NCBI GenBank assembly: GCA_963668435.2
Contig: CAXXSC010000010.1
Coordinates: forward strand, 124,001-188,000
Origin: G963668435 sp963668435
Lineage (GTDB): Bacteria > Latescibacterota > Latescibacteria > Latescibacterales > Latescibacteraceae
DNA: 64,000 nt
Direction of reading: 5' to 3'
Part shown: positions 8,526 through 17,451 of the stretch, in pieces
How positions within the stretch are numbered: position 1 is the first letter of the stretch
How the letters are laid out: the number at the start of each line of letters is the position of its first letter
Position numbers and translations under genes: made by a program
Notes under the pieces: generated by a model
What the model was told of the DNA's origin: nothing
The model's input: only the letters and a program-made list of their open reading frames with translations
Databases searched by the model: none

Positions 8526-11500
8526 TCAGAATTCAGGGCCTAAAGAGACGCTGAACATGGGTTTCGGCTCATTATAATCGAGATCAGTTCTCCATGCAGT
8601 ATCGAAGCGGAGAATGGCGAATCCGAGATTCATTCTCACACCGACACCATAGGTCATCTTGATATCATCGAGAATGAAATTACCGGTCGCGGTTTGTCCG
8701 CCGCCGTGGAATGTCTTATCGTAAATGATTTCACCTGTATCAGAATCGATACTATCAGGATAATACCATGCCGAAGCAATATCCGTAAAGAGACAACCGC
8801 TGATATTACCGATCACGAGAGGTAAAGGCCAGGCAAAAGCGAGATAGTCAACAAACGGGAAACGGAACTCGAAATTCGTCAGGAAATACCGTTGGCCATA
8901 TAGCTGATAATACTTATAGCCGCGGAGCGGTGTGGGATAACGGGCAAAAAAGAGCTCGTCCATATTCTCCATAAATGGTGGTATACTGCTGATACGGGCG
9001 TTGAGCCAGTTATCGGGTCCGCCAAGGAAAAACAGGCGGGGATCACGGCCGAAACTGCCGCCACCGCTAAAACGCGTGACGAAAGTATATCGCCGGTTAA
9101 CCCTGAAATACTTACGGTAATCAAGCTGCACCGTCGTGAAAGAAAAATCTGACTGTGTAATTGAGGGCGCGTATTCAACATTGAACTTATAGCGGGATCC
9201 CGTTGCAGGACCTGTATAATTCCACAGCACCGTATCATGAACTATTTCTGATTGAACGGTCATGGCATCGACGCCGGCAAGACGCTCATGAGACGTAATA
9301 GTCGGATAATAACCGTAATAGTAGTCGTAATTCGAACGCATGGAGTAGGAATCACGTTCGAGATGAAGCGCGTTCAGGGAAGTATCCAGGCGTGTGAATT
9401 TTGTAAAAGGATGCGACGCTAAAAGTGAACCGCCATATATCCTGTCGCTGAATATCTTCCAGTTATAGGAGCGGTAATATGTCTTGTAATGGAATGCCGA
9501 AAAACCCAAATTTGTCTGGTGTTTCAGATTGTAATAGGAGAACATGAAATCGCTCTCCTCGAGTGTATACATGAGATTGGCGCCGACATTGATCCTGTGG
9601 TTTCCCATGATATCGGAAAGTGAAACCTGCCCCATGCCTCCCAGGCCATAGAAAGTATTATAACTCGCAAACGCATTCACCATGTCCGGTGAGAACTTGA
9701 GGCGGTATGGTTGTGAATCGAGCTCAGTAACTGCCAGTTGTGTACCAGCGCCTTTGTCCTCGACAACAACAGGAGAGGTGTCCTCGGCATTCTCAGCCAT
9801 CTCGTTGGACAGTTTGCGTGAGGCAGTAAGTGTCATGTCCTCATCTTCGATCTTTCGTTTCAGAGGACGTTTGAGAAGATAGATATCCCAACCGCCTTCT
9901 TTGAAAGAAGTAAAGACAATTCTGTTACCATCGGGCGACCATTCAGGTGTAGCCGCACTTGTAAGAAGATTGGTCAAAGGAGTGATTTTCGAACTCTTGA
10001 GATCAACATAATAGAGGTTGTTGATACCATTACGATCAGAAGTAAATACGAGCTTCTCTCCATCCGGTGACCATGACGGGCTCATGTCATTGTATGGATC
10101 ACTTGTTATCCGTGTGACATCGCTGCCGTCAGCGTTCATGGTGAAGATATCGTAATTTCCCTGCATCATGTCGATTGTGATCTTATAGGGCTTATCCATA
10201 CGGTCTGATGCAAATACGATTTTCGACCCATCAGGACTGAATCGTGCCGAGGCCTCGTCAAAGTAATCGTGAGTCAAACGTTTGACAAATCCGGTCTTGA
10301 TCTCAATGGTATAAAGATCGAGCATCCCGTCTTTGAGTCCACTGAAGAGTATTTTCGAACCGTCCGGCGAAAAAACAGGGGAGAAGATGGCATCCATATC
10401 AGGCTTGAGCTTTTTGTCGTAGCCGGCTTCTTCAACCGCCGTTATATGGATAACATCCTTTTCGCCTGCCTTGGTGGCAAAAACAAGCATGGTGCCGTCC
10501 GGAGACCATCCGATACCACCCCTGAGCCAATGTAATTCTTCATAATCTCCAGCCTCTTCTCCCCGAAGCGCCGTCTCGAGAATCTTGCCGTCAATCGAAC
10601 TCATCAACATGATCTCTTTATAGCCGTTCCTGTCGGTGAGAAATGCTATCTTGTCGCCGGTAGGATTGAAAGAGGGGGTCACGTTGAGATAATTCTGGAT
10701 TTCCATGTGATCTGTCAGTTTCAGGGCAAAATCCTCGGATATCTCTCGTCCGGCGACTTCAGGCCAGTGATCGGTTCTCAGCTGACGGTGCCATTCTTTG
10801 GAAAGCTCTTCCAGCCCCTTGCCAATTATCGCCTTATAGGACTTATCGAGATTTTTAGTCGTTCTCAGGGACTGAAGAATATCCCCTGCGACCCAGCGCC
10901 CGTCACCGCCATACTCTTCCTGTATGAACTTGAAGAAGGATTCGCCGCCTTTATAGACAAGATAGCCGCCATATATCTGATGAATCTGGGGGAGGTATCC
11001 GGTTATGATGCCATCGCGGACAATCATGTCGGCCTCGGTGCTCCAATACTGGCTTTCATGTTCGGCAAGCCCCTCGGCAAACCAGAGTGGAAGCTGAAAC
11101 ATGTATTCGCGTCCCACGATCGATTCAACAACACCGCCGTATAACATGTCGAAATACATGGCATGGGTCAGCTCATGATGGATGACATGGCGGAATTTGG
11201 CAAGGGAACCTTCCCAGGGAATAACAACCCTGTTGCGGAAAATCTCGGTGAAACCACCGGTGCCTTCCTCGATGATATCCATGATCACATTGGTCTGGGT
11301 GAAATCATTATGGGAATTGAACAGGAGAATGGGAATACGGTTACGTGGATGATAGTCCCAATGCTCCGAGAGAAGCTTGTAGGAGTTTTCAGCAATTTCC
11401 GAGGCGATCAGGGCCAGTTCATAGCCGTTTTCACTATAATAGATATCGAAATTCTCTGTCTGGACAAATTTCCAGTCAAATTTCGAATAATTTACCTTGT

Positions 11501-11585
11501 TCTGGCCGAAATACTGAGCATCAGCAGCCATAGGCGCCAAAAATAATATTATCAGTATGCCGAGAACCGTTCCGCGCACTCTCAC
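8526..11585 (-). CDS. Gluzincin-like peptidase / TolB propeller / Omp85-type barrel fusion protein (paralogue 1)
   Basis: The 1019-residue protein starts with a signal peptide (cleavage near 'ADAQ', residue 23). Residues 40-260 form a peptidase MA-like zinc domain: HELTH at 137-141 and the third-ligand motif 'WFAEGLAEH' with Glu171. Residues 290-600 are a six-bladed TolB/PD40-type propeller with repeated 'FSPDGSKI' and 'WSPDGEKLVF' blades. The last 370 residues are aromatic, beta-rich and Gly/Tyr-rich, ending in Phe, as in BamA/TamA-like surface antigens. The start is a GTG with AAGGAG 9 bases upstream. It follows the DUF5683-like gene by 2 bases and closes the porU run. It is paralogous in layout to 14323-17451. 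The role is unknown; an outer-membrane peptidase or insertase linked to envelope biogenesis is inference. Confidence 0.8.
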   Translation of the reverse strand: MRVRGTVLGILIILFLAPMAADAQYFGQNKVNYSKFDWKFVQTENFDIYYSENGYELALIASEIAENSYKLLSEHWDYHPRNRIPILLFNSHNDFTQTNVIMDIIEEGTGGFTEIFRNRVVIPWEGSLAKFRHVIHHELTHAMYFDMLYGGVVESIVGREYMFQLPLWFAEGLAEHESQYWSTEADMIVRDGIITGYLPQIHQIYGGYLVYKGGESFFKFIQEEYGGDGRWVAGDILQSLRTTKNLDKSYKAIIGKGLEELSKEWHRQLRTDHWPEVAGREISEDFALKLTDHMEIQNYLNVTPSFNPTGDKIAFLTDRNGYKEIMLMSSIDGKILETALRGEEAGDYEELHWLRGGIGWSPDGTMLVFATKAGEKDVIHITAVEEAGYDKKLKPDMDAIFSPVFSPDGSKILFSGLKDGMLDLYTIEIKTGFVKRLTHDYFDEASARFSPDGSKIVFASDRMDKPYKITIDMMQGNYDIFTMNADGSDVTRITSDPYNDMSPSWSPDGEKLVFTSDRNGINNLYYVDLKSSKITPLTNLLTSAATPEWSPDGNRIVFTSFKEGGWDIYLLKRPLKRKIEDEDMTLTASRKLSNEMAENAEDTSPVVVEDKGAGTQLAVTELDSQPYRLKFSPDMVNAFASYNTFYGLGGMGQVSLSDIMGNHRINVGANLMYTLEESDFMFSYYNLKHQTNLGFSAFHYKTYYRSYNWKIFSDRIYGGSLLASHPFTKFTRLDTSLNALHLERDSYSMRSNYDYYYGYYPTITSHERLAGVDAMTVQSEIVHDTVLWNYTGPATGSRYKFNVEYAPSITQSDFSFTTVQLDYRKYFRVNRRYTFVTRFSGGGSFGRDPRLFFLGGPDNWLNARISSIPPFMENMDELFFARYPTPLRGYKYYQLYGQRYFLTNFEFRFPFVDYLAFAWPLPLVIGNISGCLFTDIASAWYYPDSIDSDTGEIIYDKTFHGGGQTATGNFILDDIKMTYGVGVRMNLGFAILRFDTAWRTDLDYNEPKPMFSVSLGPEF

Positions 11586-11587
11586 TT

Positions 11588-12286
11588 TCAGAAACTCCTT
11601 CTATACATTGCCTGAAGACCATCCCCCAGCACATTGACTGTCATAGCAGACTGCATTTCGTTGTTTTTCTGCACCATCATCGAGGCATTGAGACCAGCGA
11701 GGAAGTGATTGAGCACAACGCCTGCAATAAACAATTTGACATTGTTTTCATAATCAAGCTCACGTTCCCTGAGACGTCTGAATTCACGACGATCATCGGT
11801 GCTGTCCCATTCCCAGGCTTTTGCGCCGGTATAAAGGACGGGGTGAAAATCCGATTGAAGCTGGTACTGATTGTAGTCGAAAGAAGAGTCGTACGCGCCA
11901 ATCGCATTCAGGTATAGACCGCCCATCCCTTTCGGATTGATACCGGCATGAAGGGCCGCCTGAGAATAATAGTCCTGCTTGCTTGCATCCTGCAGTGATG
12001 TATTATAAAAATAACCGCCCCACAAGGCAAGCTCGGCCGCGATGAAGAGCTTCGAGTATCCTGGCGATCCTGCGTAATACTGGCCGAGGCCGGGCACAAG
12101 AAAAGACAGGAGAAAAGCTTTCATTGGTACCTTCCGCTCTTCAGCGGAAACAAAACCCGAGAAACTCGACATGACAAGGACGAAAATGAGAACGGCGCTG
12201 ACAATAGCAGTCCTCCCGTAAGAACTATCAGTTTTTTGACAAACAGTCATTGAAATACGTTTAATCCTTTTTGAGTTACCTGCCAT
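11588..12286 (-). CDS. DUF5683-like membrane protein (paralogue A)
   Basis: This 232-residue protein has a signal or anchor segment (about residues 26-48) and then 'KAFLLSFLVPGLGQYYAGS', the small-residue hydrophobic hairpin typical of DUF5683-like proteins, plus a second hydrophobic segment ('LFIAAELALWGGYFY') and a third near the C-terminus ('LFIAGVVLNHFLAGLNASM'). The same 'FLLSFLxPGLG' signature occurs in the product of 13240-14277, so the two are paralogues. Function is unknown. An ATG 12 codons downstream is a possible alternative start. Its stop is 2 bases before the GTG of the barrel fusion gene, so the two are probably translationally coupled. Confidence 0.7.
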   Translation of the reverse strand: MAGNSKRIKRISMTVCQKTDSSYGRTAIVSAVLIFVLVMSSFSGFVSAEERKVPMKAFLLSFLVPGLGQYYAGSPGYSKLFIAAELALWGGYFYNTSLQDASKQDYYSQAALHAGINPKGMGGLYLNAIGAYDSSFDYNQYQLQSDFHPVLYTGAKAWEWDSTDDRREFRRLRERELDYENNVKLFIAGVVLNHFLAGLNASMMVQKNNEMQSAMTVNVLGDGLQAMYRRSF

Positions 12287-12340
12287 ATTATCTGACAGGC
12301 AATGTAATTGAGCGTTCTTACTGAAAAATTATGAACTTTC

Positions 12341-13192
12341 TCAGAAACTGTATCGAAGCGCTACACCTCGCGATCGTTGAGACACTGACGGAAAAATAGT
12401 AATAGTCTCGGTCCCCTGGTATTTTTTAAGAATTGTCCTCGCTGTATAATAACCAAGTGCCGAGCCAACGATAATATCGGACAGCCAGTGCTTGTTGTCA
12501 TTTATCCTCGAAAGCGCTGTCAAAGAGGCAACCCCGTATGCAAGCGGTGCGACAAAAGGCTTGTGCCCGTACTCCGTGGCAATAACTGTCGCCATGGCAA
12601 ACGCCGATGCAGAATGCGAAGACGGGAAAGAATAATTACCTTTTTCGGTATCCCACGCATTATATGAAGAACTTTCGTAGGGCCTGTCCCGTTCCGTCAC
12701 ACCTTTTGCCAACTCTGCCAGAAGACGAGTCATAACAACGCTTTCTACACCTATTAAAGCTGTTCTCTTTGCATGATTATCACCTGCGAATTGACCAAAC
12801 ACGTATAAGACCGCCGAAGGAGTCATCGCGTAAGTGCCGCCGAAAGGCTCTGCAAACTGAGCGATACCAGTGCTTTCGTTATTCTTTTTTCGCTGTGACC
12901 ACATGAAAACTTTCTGATCGTACGAATAAGCAGCAGCAGATGCCAGAATCAGGAGTTTTGCCTGAAAATAATCGCCCTTATCCCAGTCGCGAAAAGAAAG
13001 GGGTATAGCCGTCACATTCGACAGCATTCCCGACATGAGGCTTGTTGTCCCTCCATGATTTTGACTGGGCATCGGGCCAACATCAACCTGCCGATTGAAA
13101 GTATTTTTTGTGCCCATATCATACAAATCAGCATTTGATACGGCTCCTGCCATCAGGACAATAATAAAAGGCAAAATTTTTATCCTGATCAT
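12341..13192 (-). CDS. PAP2-family phosphatase
   Basis: The 283-residue product has all three PAP2 motifs: 'KGVTERDRPY', 'PSSHSA' and 'SRINDNKHWLSD', the last with the catalytic His. A signal peptide precedes it, and hydrophobic segments fit a membrane enzyme of the envelope. Members dephosphorylate lipid phosphates such as undecaprenyl pyrophosphate, phosphatidylglycerol phosphate or lipid A. I chose the ATG at 13192, which has AGGAGGTG six bases upstream; a GTG three codons earlier lies inside that ribosome site. It sits between the two DUF5683-like genes in the porU run, which argues for an envelope-lipid role there. Confidence 0.88.
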   Translation of the reverse strand: MIRIKILPFIIVLMAGAVSNADLYDMGTKNTFNRQVDVGPMPSQNHGGTTSLMSGMLSNVTAIPLSFRDWDKGDYFQAKLLILASAAAYSYDQKVFMWSQRKKNNESTGIAQFAEPFGGTYAMTPSAVLYVFGQFAGDNHAKRTALIGVESVVMTRLLAELAKGVTERDRPYESSSYNAWDTEKGNYSFPSSHSASAFAMATVIATEYGHKPFVAPLAYGVASLTALSRINDNKHWLSDIIVGSALGYYTARTILKKYQGTETITIFPSVSQRSRGVALRYSF

Positions 13193-13239
13193 TCTTATCA
13201 CCTCCTGTTATCAGAAAATCAAAAGCTCTGATAGAAAGG

Positions 13240-14277
13240 CTAGAACTTCTTTGTCAGGCGAATCATCGGCACCTTGTTATCGATGATCCGTTTCTCGACG
13301 ATATCAATCTCGATCGAGCTGAGTTCGGAATCGACACGCTTGTTATGATGATAAGCCAGACGGGCCGCATGGACGGCAGAAATAACACGGTTAAGAATCA
13401 TGATATGGATACCGCGCTGACCAAGTTTAAGCTTGTCATTTGACTTGTCACGCATATCCTCATATTCCATACGCATAGCCGATTTAACACTTGAAATGGG
13501 AACATAATAATTAACAGAGTCATCATTGTTCCTGAACGTTGGATTCGCCTCAGGATTATCGATATCCTCCCAACCATACACGAACTGCGGATATTTACCG
13601 ATCATTTCGTAATATTGCTGGGTTTTCGTCGAGGGCAGGTTGTGAACAGAATAACCGCTGATCGATGACTGGCTTTTCTTTGTTGCATCTTCCAGACGTG
13701 AGTTAAGTTCCGAATACTGGCTTGACTCGATATCGTCGGAAATATTGACCTGCCTGAGCTGCGCTTTCGCCCACTCGAAATAATTAAAGTCGAGATCGCT
13801 GCCATCCGAGGCCGTGGTTGTATCATAATGCCAGTGAGCATCGGCAAAATCCTGGAAATCGTCTTCCAGATCATTGCCCTCACCGGTGTATTTCATGTAT
13901 ACAAACCAAGAAGCAGCCTCGAGACCGAGGAAAAGAAGACTCGTTTTCGAGCCGACATACGCTTCGCCGAGACCGGGCATCAGGAAGGAGAGGAAAAACG
14001 CTTTACGAGTGCTTTTCGGTTTGAATTCTTTGTCTTCGGTAGCTCCATCGTCTTTTTTGCCGAAAGGCCATACCGCAGCCTGATATTCCGTAGTTGCACT
14101 TTCCGATGTTGCGTTTGATGAGGCGCTTGAGGTATAATCTCTTGATTTTTCAGCTGTCAGGTCAGGAAATGATTGTTTTGCGGCCTGATCTGCAAGCAGG
14201 ATCGAATCGGCGCAAACCGACAGTCCCGAAACGAGCAGTGCGCTGATCATTGTCATTGTGAAGAGAAGACGTTTCAT
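13240..14277 (-). CDS. DUF5683-like membrane protein (paralogue B)
   Basis: The 345-residue product has a clear signal peptide (cleavage near 'SVCADS'), a low-complexity Ser/Thr region, and then 'KAFFLSFLMPGLGEAYVGS' followed by a second hydrophobic stretch ('LLFLGLEAASWFVYMKY'), the same hairpin as in paralogue A. The C-terminal half is charged, with helical character, and ends with a short hydrophobic stretch ('RGIHIMILNRVISAVHAARLAY'). AAGGAG lies 8 bases before the ATG. No enzymatic motif is visible and function is unknown. Its repeated presence beside the peptidase/propeller/barrel genes suggests a partner of those proteins; this is inference. Confidence 0.68.
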   Translation of the reverse strand: MKRLLFTMTMISALLVSGLSVCADSILLADQAAKQSFPDLTAEKSRDYTSSASSNATSESATTEYQAAVWPFGKKDDGATEDKEFKPKSTRKAFFLSFLMPGLGEAYVGSKTSLLFLGLEAASWFVYMKYTGEGNDLEDDFQDFADAHWHYDTTTASDGSDLDFNYFEWAKAQLRQVNISDDIESSQYSELNSRLEDATKKSQSSISGYSVHNLPSTKTQQYYEMIGKYPQFVYGWEDIDNPEANPTFRNNDDSVNYYVPISSVKSAMRMEYEDMRDKSNDKLKLGQRGIHIMILNRVISAVHAARLAYHHNKRVDSELSSIEIDIVEKRIIDNKVPMIRLTKKF

Positions 14278-14322
14278 GCTGTTCTCCTTCGATAAAGAGT
14301 GCTATCGATTATTTTGTTTTTG

Positions 14323-17300
14323 TCAATCATCAAAATTAAAAAGAACTGAGAAATAGAATTTCCAGGGATCCTGATCATATTTTCTTAAATAGGTACGCGA
14401 TTCCTCCGAGTCAAAGGCCTCGATCCACGTGTCGTCAGGACCATACGCTGCAGAAAATTCGAGCATGGTCGGGAAATTGTAGAAAGATACCGAATCGATC
14501 CTTAGCTGAACACCGGCGTCACGCTTGAAACCTTTTGTCGAGAAATTGAGGCTTTTCTTGTTCCACGCACGGCCGATATCGGCAAAAACACCCATGTAAA
14601 CATGATTGAGATGCCATGCGCCCCATGATTTCCTCACATCATAAAGGAGGGGGAAACGGTACAGGGCACTGCACATGAGATTCTTTCTGCCGACAAGACT
14701 GTAGAACGTATAACCGCTCATCTGGCCAGGGCCGCCAAGCTGTGACTGGTAGAAATCGTCGACCTGACGGTCAATGACATTACCCATACCGGTCAGCACC
14801 AACGTATGTTTTTTCGTCCAGGGGACCGGCATGCGTTCCTGCCATTTGAGATGAAAACGGCTGTACGGATAGCGGATGTATTTTTCCTTGAGGAAACCGA
14901 CATACTCGAAATCATCAAGGAAGAAATTCACAAAACGGTCATAGCGCGCCTGAACTTTTCGGCCGCCGCGCGGATTGACAACATCATCGCGGGCGGGCAT
15001 GGCGCGGTCGAATTCATATTCGAGTGAAAGATCGAAACCTTTTGAATATGTGTAATAAGGCTTGTTCATCTCGGCACCGGTAAGATAATGGGTGTATTCA
15101 ACCCTTGCATTGTACTGGCTGTAGATAAAACGGGCCTCAAGCTCGTGCTTGTCTTTCACCGTATACTCGGCACCGAAATCAACCTCGTTGAGGTCGAAAA
15201 CACGACGGCGGTTTACCGTGCCGTATTCCTCCATGAAATCCTCATCCTTCGCCACACTGCGGGTCATACGGTACATTTCGATAAAAACCGTGGGAACGAA
15301 TTTCTTGTACTCGAAACGGGCGAAAAGATCCGTATCGCTGTCGGTAATGGAACGCGCCCCCGAGAACATGAAACTGCCGCGATCGATGACTTCGTCCTTA
15401 AGCACATAACCACCGAGCTTGATTTTTCCCTGATCGTTCCTGACAAGCGGCATGGCATTGAAACCGAGCGTTTTCATAACATACGGTTTCGAATCGGCAG
15501 GCGAGTAGGCAAGTTCACACTCAGTCGTGAAAGCGGGACGGTGCTGATGGAAAGTGCCGTTATTATCCACCTGAGTGCCCGACTCGAACGGCATGAGACG
15601 AAGCTCATAGCCATCTGGGCCGTAGTAGGAAAAAGCCAGCGTTGTGTCAGCAGGAGAGACAGCGGGCTGGTATGCACCACCGATCACGTTAGTCAGACGG
15701 CTCACCGCGCCATCATCGACACTGACCCTGTAGAGGTTGGCAATGCCGCCAATATCGGAAGAAAAGACAATCGAGGTGCCATCGGAACTCCAGGCAGGAT
15801 CACGGTCCTGTGAATCGGAACTGACAAGATACTCCATTTTACCGGATTCGGGGTCGACAAGGGCGATATCGACATTGTCGCCTCGCTGGACTGTCAGAGC
15901 GATAGAGCTGCCGTCCGGCGACCATTTCGGCATGTAAAGACGGGTTCCGTCTGCAAATTTGGTTATCTGACGCTGTTTATTGTTGTCGCGGTCCATGATG
16001 ATAAGGTTGTTCTGACCCGACTCGTTCTTGATAAATGCGAGTTGTGAGAGATCAGGGGATAGATCAGGATAATTGCCCCTTATACTCTCTGAAATACGTT
16101 TTTTCGTACCTTCTCGCGGATTCTCACGATTAATGGAATAACGGTAGATATCCCACCAGTGTGAACCGTGCCGGTTCGAGGGCGTCCTGCGATTATAAAG
16201 AATATTCCAGTTATCGAGCCAGACCGGCATATTCTGTATACCGGGCGCGGCGGTGATATCGAAAGCGGCGGCAGCGGCAAGATTCGCTTTCGCAGCCTTT
16301 TCAGGCTCGTCATCGAATTTCGCCATCTGTTTTGCCATTTTCTTTTCCAGTTTCGTCTGAGCTTTTTCTTTTTTCTCCCATTGCCAACCGCCATCCTCGA
16401 AATTAACGACTCGGCACACCTTGATGCCGTAATCCTGACCTATGTTTGACACATAGGCAAGACGGCTTCCATCCGGTGACCAGCTGGGATAACCGTTGAG
16501 ATACGATCCGCCGCGGAAAGCCGTTCCCTCTTTCAACTCGCCAAGTTCATCCCTGACTGTTTCATAACGGGCTTTCAGTTTCGTACTCCATTGGTCGTGA
16601 AGCTCATTCTCGGAAATACCGAAAACTTTCTTACAAGCGGCGTTAAATGTAACCGCCGAGGACTCGCTCATGCTGTTCACAAGTTCCAGAAGTTTTTCTT
16701 CACCGTATGTTTCAACTATATAGAGGACAAGTCCGTAGCCGTGATCATAGACCATCTCATATTCACGGCCTGTTCCGGCAAAGACAGACATGGCATCCAT
16801 GGACAGCATCCTGTCGTGCAGGGCAGCCTGCCTTAGTATCATGTCACGGTGGGCATCCCATGTCTCGAAACGGGCTCCACGGGCATTTAATTGGGCCAAG
16901 CCCTCCGCGAACCAAGGCGGCACATTGAATAGCGGAATAGGGTAGGAAGCGATAACGTTCGGATATCCCACGAGGACATCCTCTCGTTTTTCCTCCTGAT
17001 AATCGATATGCTGATAATACGCCATGGGCATCCAGCGGGGCCCTTTCATGGTTCGCCGAATCGAGTAAATGTGGCAAAGTTCATGGGTCACCACATTCCA
17101 AAGCCAGTCATGATAGCTCCTGAATGCAAAATCAAGAGAGGTCGCGGAAATCTCTATCTTGAAATCGTAGAAATACGCTCCACCGTTGGCAAAATCCTCT
17201 GTATCCGTAATGACAATGACGACTTTCTTTTCAAGCGCACCGTACATGTCGACAAGTGGTTTATGGACCTTCTCTGCAACCTCAAGAGCGTTGAATGCGG

Positions 17301-17451
17301 TAAATTCCTCACCCTCGGGATAATAGAGGATGTAATGATCCGACTCGTATTCCCGCCATTTGAGATTGGAGGGATTCTGCGCCTCTACACAATCCGATAC
17401 GGCGAAAAGCGCAAACAGTACTGCGGCGCTGTATATAAAGACATTCCTCAC
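14323..17451 (-). CDS. Gluzincin-like peptidase / TolB propeller / Omp85-type barrel fusion protein (paralogue 2)
   Basis: The 1042-residue protein has a signal peptide (cleavage near residue 24), a peptidase MA-like domain with HELCH at 123-127 and 'WFAEGLAQL' with Glu183, a propeller with blades such as 'WSPDGSRLAY' and 'WSPDGSSIAL', and a C-terminal aromatic beta-barrel. A Lys/Ala-rich insert (about residues 365-410) interrupts the propeller; paralogue 1 lacks it. The start is a GTG overlapping the stop of the M6-like gene by four bases (GTGA), so the two genes are translationally coupled. The domain order matches 8526-11585, but overall identity looks low, which points to an old duplication. 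Function is unknown. Confidence 0.8.
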   Translation of the reverse strand: MRNVFIYSAAVLFALFAVSDCVEAQNPSNLKWREYESDHYILYYPEGEEFTAFNALEVAEKVHKPLVDMYGALEKKVVIVITDTEDFANGGAYFYDFKIEISATSLDFAFRSYHDWLWNVVTHELCHIYSIRRTMKGPRWMPMAYYQHIDYQEEKREDVLVGYPNVIASYPIPLFNVPPWFAEGLAQLNARGARFETWDAHRDMILRQAALHDRMLSMDAMSVFAGTGREYEMVYDHGYGLVLYIVETYGEEKLLELVNSMSESSAVTFNAACKKVFGISENELHDQWSTKLKARYETVRDELGELKEGTAFRGGSYLNGYPSWSPDGSRLAYVSNIGQDYGIKVCRVVNFEDGGWQWEKKEKAQTKLEKKMAKQMAKFDDEPEKAAKANLAAAAAFDITAAPGIQNMPVWLDNWNILYNRRTPSNRHGSHWWDIYRYSINRENPREGTKKRISESIRGNYPDLSPDLSQLAFIKNESGQNNLIIMDRDNNKQRQITKFADGTRLYMPKWSPDGSSIALTVQRGDNVDIALVDPESGKMEYLVSSDSQDRDPAWSSDGTSIVFSSDIGGIANLYRVSVDDGAVSRLTNVIGGAYQPAVSPADTTLAFSYYGPDGYELRLMPFESGTQVDNNGTFHQHRPAFTTECELAYSPADSKPYVMKTLGFNAMPLVRNDQGKIKLGGYVLKDEVIDRGSFMFSGARSITDSDTDLFARFEYKKFVPTVFIEMYRMTRSVAKDEDFMEEYGTVNRRRVFDLNEVDFGAEYTVKDKHELEARFIYSQYNARVEYTHYLTGAEMNKPYYTYSKGFDLSLEYEFDRAMPARDDVVNPRGGRKVQARYDRFVNFFLDDFEYVGFLKEKYIRYPYSRFHLKWQERMPVPWTKKHTLVLTGMGNVIDRQVDDFYQSQLGGPGQMSGYTFYSLVGRKNLMCSALYRFPLLYDVRKSWGAWHLNHVYMGVFADIGRAWNKKSLNFSTKGFKRDAGVQLRIDSVSFYNFPTMLEFSAAYGPDDTWIEAFDSEESRTYLRKYDQDPWKFYFSVLFNFDD

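Noticed and set aside
15088..15813. Plus-strand frame of 241 codons inside the second peptidase-propeller-barrel gene
   Set aside because: Antisense shadow; the minus strand has recognisable propeller and barrel sequence here.
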